Positions 1 through 9,944 of a stretch of 64,000 bases of DNA are shown here, one piece after another. The first letter of the stretch is position 1, and every line of letters begins with the position of its first letter. Position numbers and translations under genes: made by a program. A model generated the notes under the pieces. The model was not told the DNA's origin. It saw only the letters and a program-made list of their open reading frames with translations, and searched no databases. Source of the DNA: Sutcliffiella horikoshii (GTDB lineage Bacteria; Bacillota; Bacilli; Bacillales; Bacillaceae_I); assembly GCF_002157855.1 (NCBI RefSeq), contig NZ_CP020880.1:1984001-2048000 (forward strand), given 5' to 3'.

Positions 1-1443
1 GGCCATGAAGAACATATGGGCGGGCTTGCATACATCCTAAGGAAGTTTAAAGCTCCTGTATATGGTACTAAATTTACTTTGGCACTTGCAAAAGAACTTG
101 TGAACGGGCTTGGATCTAAAGAACAAGTAGAGTTTAAAGAGGTAGATGATACCACTGTCTTAGAGTTACCTCAAACAACAGTGACCTTCTTCAGAACGAA
201 CCATAGCATTCCTGATTCTGTGGGTATATGCTTTCATACTTCACAAGGTGCAATCGTGCATACAGGTGACTTCAAATTTGATCAATCCCAGTTATCCCAG
301 AATGCAGATTTGGGGAAAATTGCGGAAATAGGCAATAAAGGTGTTTTATGTGTTCTTTCAGATAGCACCAATGCAGAGAAGCCTGGGTATACGGTTTCCG
401 AATCCGTTGTTAAACAAGAAATTGCAGATGTAACATATAATGCAAAGGGACGCGTATTTGCAGCATGCCTTTCCACTAACGTCGGACGTATTCAACAAAT
501 TGTTCAGGCAGCTGTAGACAGCAACAGAAAGCTTGTCGTTGTTTCTCATCCAACAGACCGAAACTTCACGATTGCAACAGAACTAGAATACTTAAACATA
601 CCGGATGACCTGCTTGTACCTGTTAATGAACTTGGTAGCCTAAAAGATGATAATGTAGTGGTCCTTACGATTGGGACGCATTCCCAACTTATGTCTTCTC
701 TTTTAAAAATGGCCAAAGGCACTCATAAACATGCTCAGATAAAACAACAAGACATTGTTATGATTGCAGCTTCGCCCTCACCTGGGACAGAAGTAACGGT
801 AGCTAAGGTGATAGACAAGCTATACCGCGCCGGTGCTGTTGTTATTTATGGTCAAAAGAAAATTCATTCCTCTGGTCACGGTTGTCAGGAAGAACTTAAG
901 TTAATGTTGAACTTGCTTAAGCCAACGTATGTTATTCCAATCCAAGGGGAATTCAAAATGCAAAGAGCGCTCTCTAAAGTGGCAGAAAGCGTTGGAATTA
1001 ATAAAGATAACATTTTCTTATTGAATAAAGGAGAAGTTGTTGAGTTTAACAAAGGTACTGGAAAATATGCTGGAAAAGTATATGCTGGAAATGTTTTAAT
1101 AGACGGTCTTGGCGTCGGGGACATTGGAAATATCGTTTTAAGAGATCGTAGATTGTTGTCGCAAGACGGTATTATGGTGGTTGTCGTTTCCATCAGCAAG
1201 AGCCAAAAAAGAATTATTGCAGGTCCAGAAATTCTTTCAAGAGGTTTTGTATATGTAAGGGAGTCAGAGGAACTTCTAGACAGAGCAAATGCGATTGTGA
1301 CAGAAATTCTCGACAATGCAGTAAAAGAACAAGTTCTCGAGTGGTCAAGCTTGAAACTGAAAATAAGAGAATCCCTCAATCAGCACTTATATGAAAAGAC
1401 TAGACGTCGTCCAATGATCCTTCCGATCATCATGGAAGTATAA
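1..1443 (+). CDS. rnjB: Ribonuclease J (RnjB-like), 5' truncated by window edge
   Basis: Metallo-beta-lactamase/beta-CASP ribonuclease that degrades and matures RNA with 5'-3' exo- and endonuclease activity. The frame is open from base 1, so roughly the first 75-80 residues are missing. The visible start reads GHEEHMGG, the end of the HxHxDH zinc motif, but with Glu where Asp is usual. Downstream are LSDSTNAEKPG, ACLSTN, SGHG and a PIQGEFKM region typical of the beta-CASP core, then the RNase J C-terminal domain. The position directly before tepA matches rnjB (RNase J2) in B. subtilis rather than rnjA. A strong terminator follows. Family assignment is firm; the J1/J2 choice rests on synteny. 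Confidence 0.93.
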   Translation, partial: GHEEHMGGLAYILRKFKAPVYGTKFTLALAKELVNGLGSKEQVEFKEVDDTTVLELPQTTVTFFRTNHSIPDSVGICFHTSQGAIVHTGDFKFDQSQLSQNADLGKIAEIGNKGVLCVLSDSTNAEKPGYTVSESVVKQEIADVTYNAKGRVFAACLSTNVGRIQQIVQAAVDSNRKLVVVSHPTDRNFTIATELEYLNIPDDLLVPVNELGSLKDDNVVVLTIGTHSQLMSSLLKMAKGTHKHAQIKQQDIVMIAASPSPGTEVTVAKVIDKLYRAGAVVIYGQKKIHSSGHGCQEELKLMLNLLKPTYVIPIQGEFKMQRALSKVAESVGINKDNIFLLNKGEVVEFNKGTGKYAGKVYAGNVLIDGLGVGDIGNIVLRDRRLLSQDGIMVVVVSISKSQKRIIAGPEILSRGFVYVRESEELLDRANAIVTEILDNAVKEQVLEWSSLKLKIRESLNQHLYEKTRRRPMILPIIMEV

Positions 1444-1452
1444 TATTTCCTT

Positions 1453-1495
1453 ACCCGCAGTGTGGCAGTTAATGCCGCACTGCGGGTTTTGTTTT
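1453..1495 (+). terminator. Rho-independent terminator after rnjB
   Basis: A 15-bp stem (1453-1467 with 1473-1487, one G-T wobble) and a 5-nt loop are followed by a T-rich tract. It isolates rnjB from tepA. Confidence 0.9.
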
Positions 1496-1581
1496 TCTTT
1501 TAGTTGCGAATGAAAAAAAACATCGCGTCAATACTATACTTAAGAAAACTTATTCTAGATGGGACGGAAGGAGATTATCAC

Positions 1582-2340
1582 ATGTCTGATTTTACATATC
1601 AATCATCAGAACAAACACAAGGGGAGCCAAACAAGCAGGATGCAGGGAAGGATTCCTTAGTCAATAAAATCCAGCAGCTTGGTCAAACGAATGTTGCCCA
1701 AATGCCATCTGACTCAAAAATTCATTGTCTTACCATAGTCGGTCAAATTGAGGGGCATGTCCAATTACCTCCTCAAAACAAAACAACCAAATACGAACAT
1801 GTTATTCCTCAAATAGTTGCAATTGAGCAAAATCCAAATATTGAAGGCCTGCTAGTTATTTTAAATACGGTAGGTGGAGATGTCGAAGCGGGGTTGGCTA
1901 TATCGGAAATGCTAGCTTCCTTGTCAAAACCAACCGTCTCACTCGTGCTTGGTGGCGGGCATTCCATCGGTGTACCTATTGCGGTCTCTTGTGATTATTC
2001 CTTTATTGCGGAAACTGCCACAATGACCATTCATCCTGTTCGATTGACAGGTTTGGTTATTGGAGTTCCCCAAACCTTTGAATACCTTGATAAAATGCAA
2101 GACAGGGTCATTAACTTTGTAACTAAAAATTCCGGTATTCCTGAAGAGAAATTCAAGGAGTTGATGCTCTCAAAAGGAAATCTCACCCGTGATATCGGAA
2201 CGAATGTAGTTGGTGCAGATGCTGTGGAGTACGGGCTAATTGATCAAGTTGGTGGAGTTGGCGAAGCGATTCGAAAGCTCAATGAGATGGTAGAAGCAAA
2301 AAATCCAAATAAAACGCAAGAAGGGAAGATGTTGCAATGA
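1582..2340 (+). CDS. tepA: TepA, ClpP/SppA-type serine protease
   Basis: Translocation-enhancing protein of the ClpP/crotonase-fold protease family, 252 aa. The ATG at 1582 has the RBS GGAAGGAG; the frame is open 26 codons upstream but without an RBS. Visible elements are [10 protein letters not shown] near residue 95, the probable nucleophile Ser128 in GGGHSIG, and IHPVRLTG, which sits where ClpP carries its catalytic His. The first ~45 residues are polar and low in complexity. In B. subtilis TepA has been linked to protein export and to removal of small spore proteins; that role is carried over by family, not shown here. The stop overlaps the next start (ATGA). Confidence 0.9.
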   Translation: MSDFTYQSSEQTQGEPNKQDAGKDSLVNKIQQLGQTNVAQMPSDSKIHCLTIVGQIEGHVQLPPQNKTTKYEHVIPQIVAIEQNPNIEGLLVILNTVGGDVEAGLAISEMLASLSKPTVSLVLGGGHSIGVPIAVSCDYSFIAETATMTIHPVRLTGLVIGVPQTFEYLDKMQDRVINFVTKNSGIPEEKFKELMLSKGNLTRDIGTNVVGADAVEYGLIDQVGGVGEAIRKLNEMVEAKNPNKTQEGKMLQ

Positions 2341-2549
2341 TTCTCTATACGACCATGCCGCAGGAATTGATCTTTCCAGTGGAAAATGGCGAATATGAAA
2401 AACAACGTGTGATTGATTTTAACGGCGTCTCCTTAGTTGTTCAACAAACAGAGATGAACAACTATCAGATTGTCCGAAATTTGAGCACAGACCCGGCACA
2501 TTATCTTAGTAGCGAGTATTCTCCAGGTCAAACGATTAATTTTCCTTAA
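2337..2549 (+). CDS. ylzJ: YlzJ-like small protein
   Basis: A 70-aa protein of the YlzJ-like family, of unknown function. The start overlaps the tepA stop by 4 nt (ATGA), so translation is probably coupled. It begins [14 protein letters not shown] and contains no membrane segment or Cys pair. The tepA-ylzJ-spoIIIE order is the same as in B. subtilis, which supports it as a real gene despite its size. Confidence 0.85.
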   Translation: MILYTTMPQELIFPVENGEYEKQRVIDFNGVSLVVQQTEMNNYQIVRNLSTDPAHYLSSEYSPGQTINFP

Positions 2550-2554
2550 CACCG

Positions 2555-2582
2555 TTTCAAGTGTTAGGGCTTATGTTATAAT
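2555..2582 (+). promoter_or_regulatory. Predicted sigma-A promoter for spoIIIE
   Basis: Extended -10 TGTTATAAT with TATAAT at 2577-2582, and a weak -35 TTTCAA at 2555-2560 with 16-nt spacing. It lies between ylzJ and the attenuator-like hairpin before spoIIIE. Confidence 0.5.
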
Positions 2583-2600
2583 ACAAGCATCAGAGGAAAA

Positions 2601-2630
2601 AGCAGCCAGTATTTGTTGGCTGCTTTCGTC
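2601..2630 (+). terminator. Hairpin between promoter and spoIIIE
   Basis: AGCAGCCA (2601-2608) pairs with TGGCTGCT (2617-2624), followed by a short T-rich stretch. It lies downstream of a predicted promoter and 30 bp before spoIIIE, so it may be a weak terminator of tepA-ylzJ transcripts or an attenuator. Confidence 0.6.
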
Positions 2631-2659
2631 TTCTCATTATGGTCAGATAGGTGAGAAAT

Positions 2660-5005
2660 ATGTCAAAACGAAAAAAGAGACAAAGAAAAACCAAAAACCG
2701 GGATGAATGGAAACGCACGGTCACCTTTGAAGTGATGGGGCTGCTGTTGTTGGCCATTACATGTATAGCGATTGCCAAACTTGGTATGGTAGGACAAACC
2801 TTTGTTCTATTATTTCGTTTTTTTAGTGGAGAATGGTATATGCTTATGCTTCTTGGGTTATTGCTCTTGTCGGGCTATATCATCTGGAAAAGGGAGCTTC
2901 CTACCTTCTTCTCAAGGCAATTGGTTGGTGTGTACGTTATTATGATGTCTGTTTTATTACTTAGCCATGTTACGCTGTTCAGGATGTTGTCACGTGGAGG
3001 CTCATTTGCTGATCCATCCGTTATCGGCAATACATGGGAGCTTTTTTGGCTAGAAGTCAACGGAGAAACAAGTACAACAGACCTTGGCGGCGGAATGATG
3101 GGAGCGGTATTGTTTGCCCTGTTCCACCTGCTATTTGATGCAAGAGGCGCACAGTGGATTGCTATGATATTCATCGTGATAGGTATCATATTAGTCACTG
3201 GAAAATCCCTCAATGACACGGTAATCAAAGTTGCTGCAGGCTTATTCGGTTTTGCGAAAAATCAATGGGTTGCATTTATGGAAGATATGAAAGGTTGGAA
3301 AGAGGACAGCAATAAACGAAAAAAAGAGAAACAAGCAGAAGAGAAAAAGCAAAAATCAGAGAAAAAAGAAAAAACAGAAGAAGTCCTTGTTGTGGAAGAT
3401 ACTTCAGAAGAAATCATCTCTCCACCTATCATTTCGTCTTTTAACGACCGGGAGTCAGAAGTAAACCAGGTTGAAGCAGAACCTGTAGCATCTTCAAGTG
3501 AAGACAAAGAGGCTGGACAAGAAGAAGCCGGGGAGCTCATTGCGGGTCCTATGGCCTTTACTGAAGTAGAAAATAAGGAATATGTGCTTCCGTCTCTTGA
3601 TCTTTTAAACAAGCCAATCGCGAATCATCAGACAACAGAGCATGAAAACATTTATCAGAACGCTAGAAAGTTAGAGAAGACGTTTGCTAGCTTTGGGGTA
3701 AAAGCTAAAGTAACGAAAGTTCATCTCGGTCCTGCTGTTACAAAATATGAAGTATATCCAGATGTCGGTGTTAAAGTCAGCAAGATTGTAAACTTAAGTG
3801 ACGATTTGGCACTTGCACTGGCAGCCAAAGATATACGAATTGAAGCCCCAATACCGGGCAAGTCGGCTATTGGAATTGAAGTGCCAAATAATGAAGTTGC
3901 AATGGTATCCCTAAGAGAAGTTTTAGATACCAAACAGGCCGAAAAGCCGGATGCGAAGTTATTGATTGGCTTAGGCCGTGATATTTCTGGAGACTCTGTC
4001 GTGGCAGAGCTTAATAAAATGCCCCATCTTCTTGTGGCCGGTGCAACAGGTAGCGGTAAAAGTGTATGTATAAACGGAATAATCACTAGTATTTTAGTGC
4101 GTGCAAAGCCACATGAAGTAAAAATGATGATGATTGATCCTAAAATGGTAGAGTTGAATATGTATAATGGGGTACCACATCTTTTGGCACCAGTTGTAAC
4201 GGATCCTAAGAAGGCCTCTCAAGCACTGAAGAAAGTGGTAAATGAGATGGAACGTCGTTATGAGCTTTTCTCCCACACGGGTACAAGAAATATCGAGGGG
4301 TATAATGACTACATAAAGAGACACAATCAGGATGAAGAAGCAAAACAGCCTTCCTTACCGTACATTGTGGTAATTGTAGATGAGCTTGCCGACTTAATGA
4401 TGGTCGCTTCCTCCGATGTCGAAGACTGTATAACAAGGCTTGCCCAAATGGCTCGTGCAGCAGGGATCCACTTGATTATTGCTACACAGAGACCATCTGT
4501 TGATGTTATTACAGGGGTTATTAAAGCGAATATCCCATCTAGGATCGCCTTTAGCGTTTCGTCACAGACAGACTCTAGAACGATTTTGGATATGGGAGGA
4601 GCGGAAAAACTTCTTGGACGAGGGGACATGCTGTTTCTGCCGGTTGGTGCGTCCAAACCTATAAGGGTACAGGGTGCATTCCTATCTGATGAAGAGGTGG
4701 AGCGTATTGTGGACTTTGTCATCGAACAGCAGAAGGCCCAATATCAGGAGGAAATGATTCCTCAGGATATCAATGAAGAAGTGGAAGATGTGAATGATGA
4801 TCTTTATGATGATGCTGTGCAGCTCGTACTAGAGATGCAAACTGCCTCTGTATCCATGCTTCAGCGTCGATTCCGGATAGGATACACAAGAGCTGCAAGG
4901 CTAATCGACGCCATGGAAGTAAGGGGAGTAGTTGGACCTTATGAGGGCAGCAAACCGCGAACGGTATTAATATCAGGAAATCAAAGTGAAGATGTGGGTT
5001 CATAA
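2660..5005 (+). CDS. spoIIIE: SpoIIIE/FtsK DNA translocase
   Basis: Membrane-anchored ATP-driven DNA pump that moves the chromosome into the forespore and clears trapped DNA at the septum. The N-terminus has four hydrophobic segments within about residues 20-190, then a charged Lys/Glu-rich linker (about 210-310), the motor domain with Walker A GATGSGKS near residue 461 and Walker [10 protein letters not shown], and a C-terminal gamma winged helix ([15 protein letters not shown]) that reads the KOPS/SRS polarity sequences. The ATG at 2660 is preferred over GTG 2651 because AGGTGA sits 5 nt upstream. At ~781 aa it is close to B. subtilis SpoIIIE (787). Confidence 0.96.
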   Translation: MSKRKKRQRKTKNRDEWKRTVTFEVMGLLLLAITCIAIAKLGMVGQTFVLLFRFFSGEWYMLMLLGLLLLSGYIIWKRELPTFFSRQLVGVYVIMMSVLLLSHVTLFRMLSRGGSFADPSVIGNTWELFWLEVNGETSTTDLGGGMMGAVLFALFHLLFDARGAQWIAMIFIVIGIILVTGKSLNDTVIKVAAGLFGFAKNQWVAFMEDMKGWKEDSNKRKKEKQAEEKKQKSEKKEKTEEVLVVEDTSEEIISPPIISSFNDRESEVNQVEAEPVASSSEDKEAGQEEAGELIAGPMAFTEVENKEYVLPSLDLLNKPIANHQTTEHENIYQNARKLEKTFASFGVKAKVTKVHLGPAVTKYEVYPDVGVKVSKIVNLSDDLALALAAKDIRIEAPIPGKSAIGIEVPNNEVAMVSLREVLDTKQAEKPDAKLLIGLGRDISGDSVVAELNKMPHLLVAGATGSGKSVCINGIITSILVRAKPHEVKMMMIDPKMVELNMYNGVPHLLAPVVTDPKKASQALKKVVNEMERRYELFSHTGTRNIEGYNDYIKRHNQDEEAKQPSLPYIVVIVDELADLMMVASSDVEDCITRLAQMARAAGIHLIIATQRPSVDVITGVIKANIPSRIAFSVSSQTDSRTILDMGGAEKLLGRGDMLFLPVGASKPIRVQGAFLSDEEVERIVDFVIEQQKAQYQEEMIPQDINEEVEDVNDDLYDDAVQLVLEMQTASVSMLQRRFRIGYTRAARLIDAMEVRGVVGPYEGSKPRTVLISGNQSEDVGS

Positions 5006-5018
5006 AATCAATTGGAAA

Positions 5019-5045
5019 GGCGGCTATCAAAAGCCGTCTTTTTAT
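5019..5045 (+). terminator. Terminator after spoIIIE
   Basis: GGCGGCT pairs with AGCCGTC (one G-T wobble) around a 6-nt loop, followed by TTTTT. Confidence 0.85.
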
Positions 5046-5194
5046 CATATATAAATGGTAAAATGCATAAAACGCTTACTTTTTCGACAAAAAACTATAA
5101 TTTCTATTTATTTTACCCCTAAAAAGTGTTATATTATTTTGGATTAATAGGAAAACATGAAAGTGTTTTGTAAACGGTTAATGGGGGATCAGTT

Positions 5195-5920
5195 ATGACG
5201 ATTCGGTCAGACAGCAGACATTTGTATTTACTAGTTGTAGACAAATTAAAGCAAGATATCGAGAATAAGGTGTATAAAGAGAAAGAAAAATTACCTTCCG
5301 AATTCGAATTGTCTCGACGTCTAGGTGTTAGCAGAGCAACATTAAGAGAAGCATTGCGTGTATTAGAAGAAGAAAATATTGTCGTAAGAAGACACGGTGT
5401 AGGAACCTTTGTTAATTCTAAGCCGGTATTCTCATCAGGGATCGAACAGCTAAATTCTGTAACGGAAATGATCTCACAAGCTGGAATGAAGCCGGGGACG
5501 GTCTTTTTAACTTCCACCATTGAAACACCAAGCGAAGAAGAATTAATAAAATTCAATAACAAAGAAATCAGTGAAGTCCTTCACTTTGAGCGTGTAAGAA
5601 CTGCCAATGATTTACCGGTTGTTTACTGTATTGATAAAATTCCTACCACGATCGTAGAAGACTATCAATCCTATAAGAACGAATCTCTCCTGAAACTTCT
5701 TGAAAAAGAAGCGGGTAGATATATTTCTTATGCTGTAACACATATTGAACCCGTCGGTTACCATGACAAAATTTCACCGATTCTTGAATGTGAACCTGAG
5801 ACGGCATTGCTCGTATTAAAACAAATGCATTATGATCAAAATGACGAACCAATTCTTTATTCACTCAACTATTTTAGAGCAGACAAATTCAGCTTCCATG
5901 TTTTAAGAAAGCGTCCATAA
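5195..5920 (+). CDS. ymfC: GntR-family transcriptional regulator (YmfC-like)
   Basis: A 241-aa repressor-type regulator. Residues ~10-75 form the GntR winged helix ([28 protein letters not shown] in part) and residues ~90-240 form a UTRA effector-binding domain. Its length equals that of B. subtilis YmfC, which sits at the same place between spoIIIE and ymfF. The RBS GGGGGAT precedes the ATG. The effector and target genes are unknown; no transport genes adjoin it here. A terminator isolates it from ymfF. Confidence 0.9.
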   Translation: MTIRSDSRHLYLLVVDKLKQDIENKVYKEKEKLPSEFELSRRLGVSRATLREALRVLEEENIVVRRHGVGTFVNSKPVFSSGIEQLNSVTEMISQAGMKPGTVFLTSTIETPSEEELIKFNNKEISEVLHFERVRTANDLPVVYCIDKIPTTIVEDYQSYKNESLLKLLEKEAGRYISYAVTHIEPVGYHDKISPILECEPETALLVLKQMHYDQNDEPILYSLNYFRADKFSFHVLRKRP

Positions 5921-5929
5921 AGACTGCGG

Positions 5930-5957
5930 AACACCACAAATTCGTGGTGTTTTTATT
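5930..5957 (+). terminator. Terminator after ymfC
   Basis: AACACCAC pairs with GTGGTGTT around AAATTC, followed by a T-rich tail. Confidence 0.88.
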
Positions 5958-6130
5958 TTGAGCATTTCTCTGGGCTATCTGACTTGAAAATCTTTCTAAT
6001 TTAACGTTATATTGGGTTTAGGACTATTTTTTGAACGTTATAGAAAGAATAGTACTGTCTATATTTTTATACGATTAATAACAGAATGAAAATCTGTTGT
6101 GTTAAGCATCAAAGTAAAGGAGGAGATTTC

Positions 6131-7411
6131 TTGAAACTAGTTGATGAAAGAACGTACACGCTTAATGGAATTAACGTTCACACTATTCCGACGAATAAAT
6201 TTAAAACGAATACTATTGTATTGAAAGTAAAGGCTCCGTTATCAGAAGAAGATGTAACGGTTCGTGCTATATTGCCGTATGTCCTTCAGAACGCGACAGA
6301 GTCCCATCCGCAACCTTCCCAATTCAGGGCATATCTTGATGAATTATATGGTGCCAGCCTTGCTGTGGACCTTAGCAAAAAGGGCGAAGATCATATCATA
6401 TCCATAAGGTTAGAGATTGCCAATGAAAAGTTTCTAAAAGATTCTACACCACTCCTTGAAAAAGGGATTGAATTGTTAAGCGAAGTCCTATTGAAGCCGG
6501 TAACTGAAGGAAATGGGTTCAAAACAGCTACAGTGGAAAAGGAAAAAAGGGCATTAAAACAAAGAATTCAATCTGTATACGATGATAAAATGCGTTATGC
6601 AAGTCAGCGTCTTATCGAAGAAATGTGTGCAGAGGAACCTTACCGCCTGAGTGCAAACGGTGAAAAGGATAAAGTAGAGGCCATAACAGCAGAGTCTCTT
6701 TACAGCTATTATCAAAACATGTTGAAAACCAACGATATTCACCTTTATTTGGTGGGAGATATAAAAGAAGAAGAAGTAGACGAATACGTTAAAAAGTACT
6801 TTGTATTGCCTGACCAAGAAAACAAAGTAACCTCTTCCATCCAACAGCCTAATAAAGATATGACAGAACCGAACGAAGTCATAGAACGCCAGGATATTAA
6901 ACAAGGTAAATTAAATATTGGCTACAGAACAAACGTGACATTTAAAGATGATCTATACTATGCTTTGCAAGTCTTCAACGGCATCTTTGGCGGTTTTTCT
7001 CATTCTAAGCTTTTTATTAATGTAAGGGAAAAGGAGAGTTTGGCCTATTACGCTGCGTCGAGAGTAGAGAGTCATAAAGGGTTATTACTTGTCATGTCCG
7101 GGATTGACTTTTCCAATTACGAAAAAGCAGTGACCATCATCAATCAACAAATTGAAGCGATGAAACAAGGGGAATATACAAACGGTGAAATTTCCCAGAC
7201 GAAAGCGGTCATTAAAAATCAAATTCTTGAAACAATTGATACTGCAAGAGGATTGATTGAAGTTCTATATAATAATGAAGTTTCAGAAGTTGACAAACCA
7301 ATAGAAGCATTCCTAGAAGGGGTAGAGAATGTTACAAAAGAGGAAATTCAGGAAGTTGCCAAGATGATTGAACTTGATACTACCTACTTTTTGACTGGAA
7401 AGGAGGCGTAA
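6131..7411 (+). CDS. ymfF: YmfF, M16-like protein without the zinc motif
   Basis: A 426-aa protein of the insulinase (M16) fold, annotated in Bacillus as associated with EF-P 5-aminopentanol modification together with YmfH and YmfI. The HxxEH metal motif is absent: the position reads PYVLQNATES, so it is probably a non-catalytic partner of YmfH, as in mitochondrial processing protease pairs. I chose TTG 6131 because the RBS AAAGGAGGAG lies just upstream; the frame extends to an ATG at 6086 that has no RBS. It is 3 nt from ymfH, so the two are co-translated. The partnership is inference. Confidence 0.88.
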   Translation: MKLVDERTYTLNGINVHTIPTNKFKTNTIVLKVKAPLSEEDVTVRAILPYVLQNATESHPQPSQFRAYLDELYGASLAVDLSKKGEDHIISIRLEIANEKFLKDSTPLLEKGIELLSEVLLKPVTEGNGFKTATVEKEKRALKQRIQSVYDDKMRYASQRLIEEMCAEEPYRLSANGEKDKVEAITAESLYSYYQNMLKTNDIHLYLVGDIKEEEVDEYVKKYFVLPDQENKVTSSIQQPNKDMTEPNEVIERQDIKQGKLNIGYRTNVTFKDDLYYALQVFNGIFGGFSHSKLFINVREKESLAYYAASRVESHKGLLLVMSGIDFSNYEKAVTIINQQIEAMKQGEYTNGEISQTKAVIKNQILETIDTARGLIEVLYNNEVSEVDKPIEAFLEGVENVTKEEIQEVAKMIELDTTYFLTGKEA

Positions 7412-7414
7412 AAG

Positions 7415-8698
7415 ATGGAAAAAATCGAATTTAAACAATTGGAAGAAAACCTATATCACGAAACACTAGACAATGGATTAGAAGTGTATCTTTTACCAAA
7501 ATCCGGTTTTCATAAAACATATGCCACATTTACGACCAAGTATGGCTCTATAGATAATAAGTTTGTACCACTTGGTGAGGACGATTTTGTAACGGTCCCA
7601 GATGGAATCGCTCATTTTTTAGAGCATAAGCTTTTCGAAAAAGAGCATGGGGATGTTTTTCAAGATTTCAGTAAACAAGGCGCCTCTGCTAATGCCTTTA
7701 CATCTTTTACTAGAACGGCCTATCTTTTCTCAAGTACATCAAATGTGGAAAAAAATCTTGAAACCTTGATGGACTTTGTCCAAGCACCGTATTTTACTGA
7801 AAAAACTGTGGAAAAAGAGAAAGGAATTATCGGGCAAGAGATTACGATGTATGAAGATAATGCTGATTGGCGTGCCTATTTCGGATTGATTGAAAGCATG
7901 TTCCATTCACATCCTGTTAAAATAGATATTGCAGGCACCATTGATTCCATCTCTAAGATAACAAAAGATTCTTTATACACATGCTACGAGACGTTTTACC
8001 ATCCGAGCAACATGCTCTTATTCATTGTCGGACCAATGGATACATCAGAGATGATGCAATTTATCAAAGATAATCAAGCGAAGAAAACTTTCAAAGAGAA
8101 AGAAGAAATTAAACGTCAATTTGATGAAGAACCAACATCCGTGAACGAAAAGAAGAAAGTTTTAAAGATGAATGTCCATACGTCTAAATGTATGGTTGGA
8201 ATTAAAGAGTCTAATCCAACTAAACAAGGGCCAGAACTTCTAAAGCATGAACTGACAGTGAACATATTGCTCGACCTTTTGTTCGGGAAAAGTTCTGATC
8301 ACTACCAAAAGCTTTATGATGACGGTCTGATTGATGAAACATTTGCTTATGATTATACTGGAGAAAATGGATTCGGCTTTGCCATGCTTGGCGGAGATAC
8401 TTCAGAACCGGATAAATTAGCAGAAAGAGTTCAAAGTATATTACTGCAATTTGATCCAAACTCAATTGAAGAACAGGAACTAGAACGAATTAAAAAGAAG
8501 AAAATTGGTTCTTTCCTGAGAGCACTTAACTCACCAGAATTCATTGCAAACCAATTTACCCGGTATGCTTTTAATAATATGGATCTTTTTGAGGTAACGC
8601 CTCAACTTGAGAAAATTACGCTTGAAGACCTAAAAGCCGTTGCTAAGGACTTTATCAAGGAAGAAGCATTCACAACGTGCCAAGTTGTGCCAAAATAA
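7415..8698 (+). CDS. ymfH: YmfH, M16-family zinc peptidase
   Basis: A 427-aa insulinase-family peptidase. The inverted zinc motif HFLEH is present near residue 68 (GIAHFLEHKLFE), and the third zinc ligand is expected in EKEKGIIGQEITMYED about 75 residues later. The second M16 domain covers roughly residues 190-420. It follows ymfF by 3 nt with RBS AAAGGAGG, and precedes the reductase ymfI. The three form a set named in Bacillus for the EF-P Lys modification pathway; the substrate of the peptidase pair is not known to me. A strong terminator follows. Confidence 0.9.
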   Translation: MEKIEFKQLEENLYHETLDNGLEVYLLPKSGFHKTYATFTTKYGSIDNKFVPLGEDDFVTVPDGIAHFLEHKLFEKEHGDVFQDFSKQGASANAFTSFTRTAYLFSSTSNVEKNLETLMDFVQAPYFTEKTVEKEKGIIGQEITMYEDNADWRAYFGLIESMFHSHPVKIDIAGTIDSISKITKDSLYTCYETFYHPSNMLLFIVGPMDTSEMMQFIKDNQAKKTFKEKEEIKRQFDEEPTSVNEKKKVLKMNVHTSKCMVGIKESNPTKQGPELLKHELTVNILLDLLFGKSSDHYQKLYDDGLIDETFAYDYTGENGFGFAMLGGDTSEPDKLAERVQSILLQFDPNSIEEQELERIKKKKIGSFLRALNSPEFIANQFTRYAFNNMDLFEVTPQLEKITLEDLKAVAKDFIKEEAFTTCQVVPK

Positions 8699-8710
8699 AG
8701 ATACAACGAA

Positions 8711-8745
8711 GTCCGGTTCGGCACTATCGAACCGGCTTCTTTTTA
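8711..8745 (+). terminator. Terminator after ymfH
   Basis: CCGGTTCG (8713-8720) pairs with CGAACCGG (8728-8735), followed by CTTCTTTTT. ymfI starts only about 15 bp beyond, so some read-through or separate initiation is needed. Confidence 0.88.
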
Positions 8746-8760
8746 TAAAGGATGATATAC

Positions 8761-9477
8761 ATGAGAAAAACCGCACTTTTAATTGGAGCAAGCGGAGATA
8801 TTGGCAAAGAAATTGCTAAAAATCTTTTGAAAGAGGGCTACACAACCTACCTCCACTATAACCAGGATAATCAGTCCATACATAAGCTGCAGAATGAATT
8901 TGGCGAAGAAAAGGTTATTCCCATTCAATCAGACCTGAGCACTGAAGATGGTGTACATAAACTCAAAAACAGCACGTATACATTTGTTGATACGATTATT
9001 TATAATGCAGGAACTACCTTTTATGGATTGATGACAGATGTTGACGAACAAACAAAGCAACAAATGATACAACTTAACATAACATCATTATATTCAACCA
9101 TCCAAGCTTTTCTACCAGAAATGGTTAGAAAGCAAAACGGCAATATTGTAGTGGTTTCTTCGATCTGGGGGGAAATAGGGGCTTCTTGTGAAGTGCTTTA
9201 TTCAATGACAAAAGGTGCACAGCTCTCTTTTGTAAAAGCGTTGGCCAAAGAAGTGGCTTTGAATGGAATTAGAGTAAACGCGATAGCACCTGGAGCCGTA
9301 TCAACAAAGATGTTGAATAATTTATCTGAGGAAGAAAAACTGGAAATAAGTGATGACATTCCAATGGGGAGATTAGCTCAACCTTATGAAGTTGCCGATT
9401 CTGTAAGCTTTTTGCTTTCAGATAAGTCCTCTTATATTACAGGACAAGTTTTAGGAGTAAATGGCGGATGGAATTAA
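8761..9477 (+). CDS. ymfI: YmfI, short-chain dehydrogenase (EF-P modification reductase)
   Basis: NAD(P)-dependent SDR of 238 aa. The nucleotide-binding GASGDIG is at residues ~9-15, YNAG near 80, the catalytic Ser in VVSSIWG near 137, and Tyr/Lys in YSMTK near 150. In B. subtilis YmfI reduces the 5-aminopentanone on EF-P Lys32 to 5-aminopentanol, finishing the modification that helps translation through polyproline. The ATG at 8761 is taken over 8752 because of its spacing to AAAGGATG. Synteny with ymfF-ymfH supports this function over a FabG-type role. Confidence 0.87.
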   Translation: MRKTALLIGASGDIGKEIAKNLLKEGYTTYLHYNQDNQSIHKLQNEFGEEKVIPIQSDLSTEDGVHKLKNSTYTFVDTIIYNAGTTFYGLMTDVDEQTKQQMIQLNITSLYSTIQAFLPEMVRKQNGNIVVVSSIWGEIGASCEVLYSMTKGAQLSFVKALAKEVALNGIRVNAIAPGAVSTKMLNNLSEEEKLEISDDIPMGRLAQPYEVADSVSFLLSDKSSYITGQVLGVNGGWN

Positions 9478-9547
9478 CAAACGATGAATAAATGAGACAG
9501 GAGCTTCACATACTAACTCTTGAACAAATGTGGAAGGAGGAGTTAAT

Positions 9548-9805
9548 ATGTCAGTACTTGATAACTGGGATCAATGGAAAGGTTTTTTAGGTGACCGTTT
9601 GAATCATGCAGAACATGAAGGAATGGACAATGGAGCTATTTCTCAACTTGCTTATGAAATCGGTGACTATCTTGCAAAAGAAGTAGAAGCGAAAAACCCT
9701 CAAGAGAGAGTTTTAGCTGACCTTTGGAAAGTTGCAAGTCCAGAAGAGCAACATGCTATTGCCAATATGATGGTAAAATTGGTTCAAAACGACTCAACGC
9801 ATTAA
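9548..9805 (+). CDS. ymfJ: YmfJ, DUF3243 protein
   Basis: An 85-aa acidic helical protein of the DUF3243 family, function unknown. The ATG at 9548 has the RBS AAGGAGG; an upstream in-frame ATG at 9530 overlaps that RBS. It contains no Cys, no signal and no membrane segment. Its place between ymfI and ymfK matches B. subtilis. Confidence 0.87.
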   Translation: MSVLDNWDQWKGFLGDRLNHAEHEGMDNGAISQLAYEIGDYLAKEVEAKNPQERVLADLWKVASPEEQHAIANMMVKLVQNDSTH

Positions 9806-9832
9806 GAGAGGCCTCTACCTCTCTTTTTTTGT
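9805..9832 (+). terminator. Terminator after ymfJ
   Basis: AGAGAGG pairs with CCTCTCT around CCTCTA, followed by seven or more T. Confidence 0.88.
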
Positions 9833-9944
9833 TTGCCAAAATTCGAGATTATTCACAAGTAATTACTTTCTTATTAAAGAAATATTGGATATGATAGAAG
9901 TAACATACAGCAGAACGAATAGTTAGAGAGGGTGAAGGGGTTTG

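Noticed and set aside
885-1379. 164-aa minus-strand ORF within rnjB
   Set aside because: Fully overlaps the conserved RNase J frame and shows no family or RBS.
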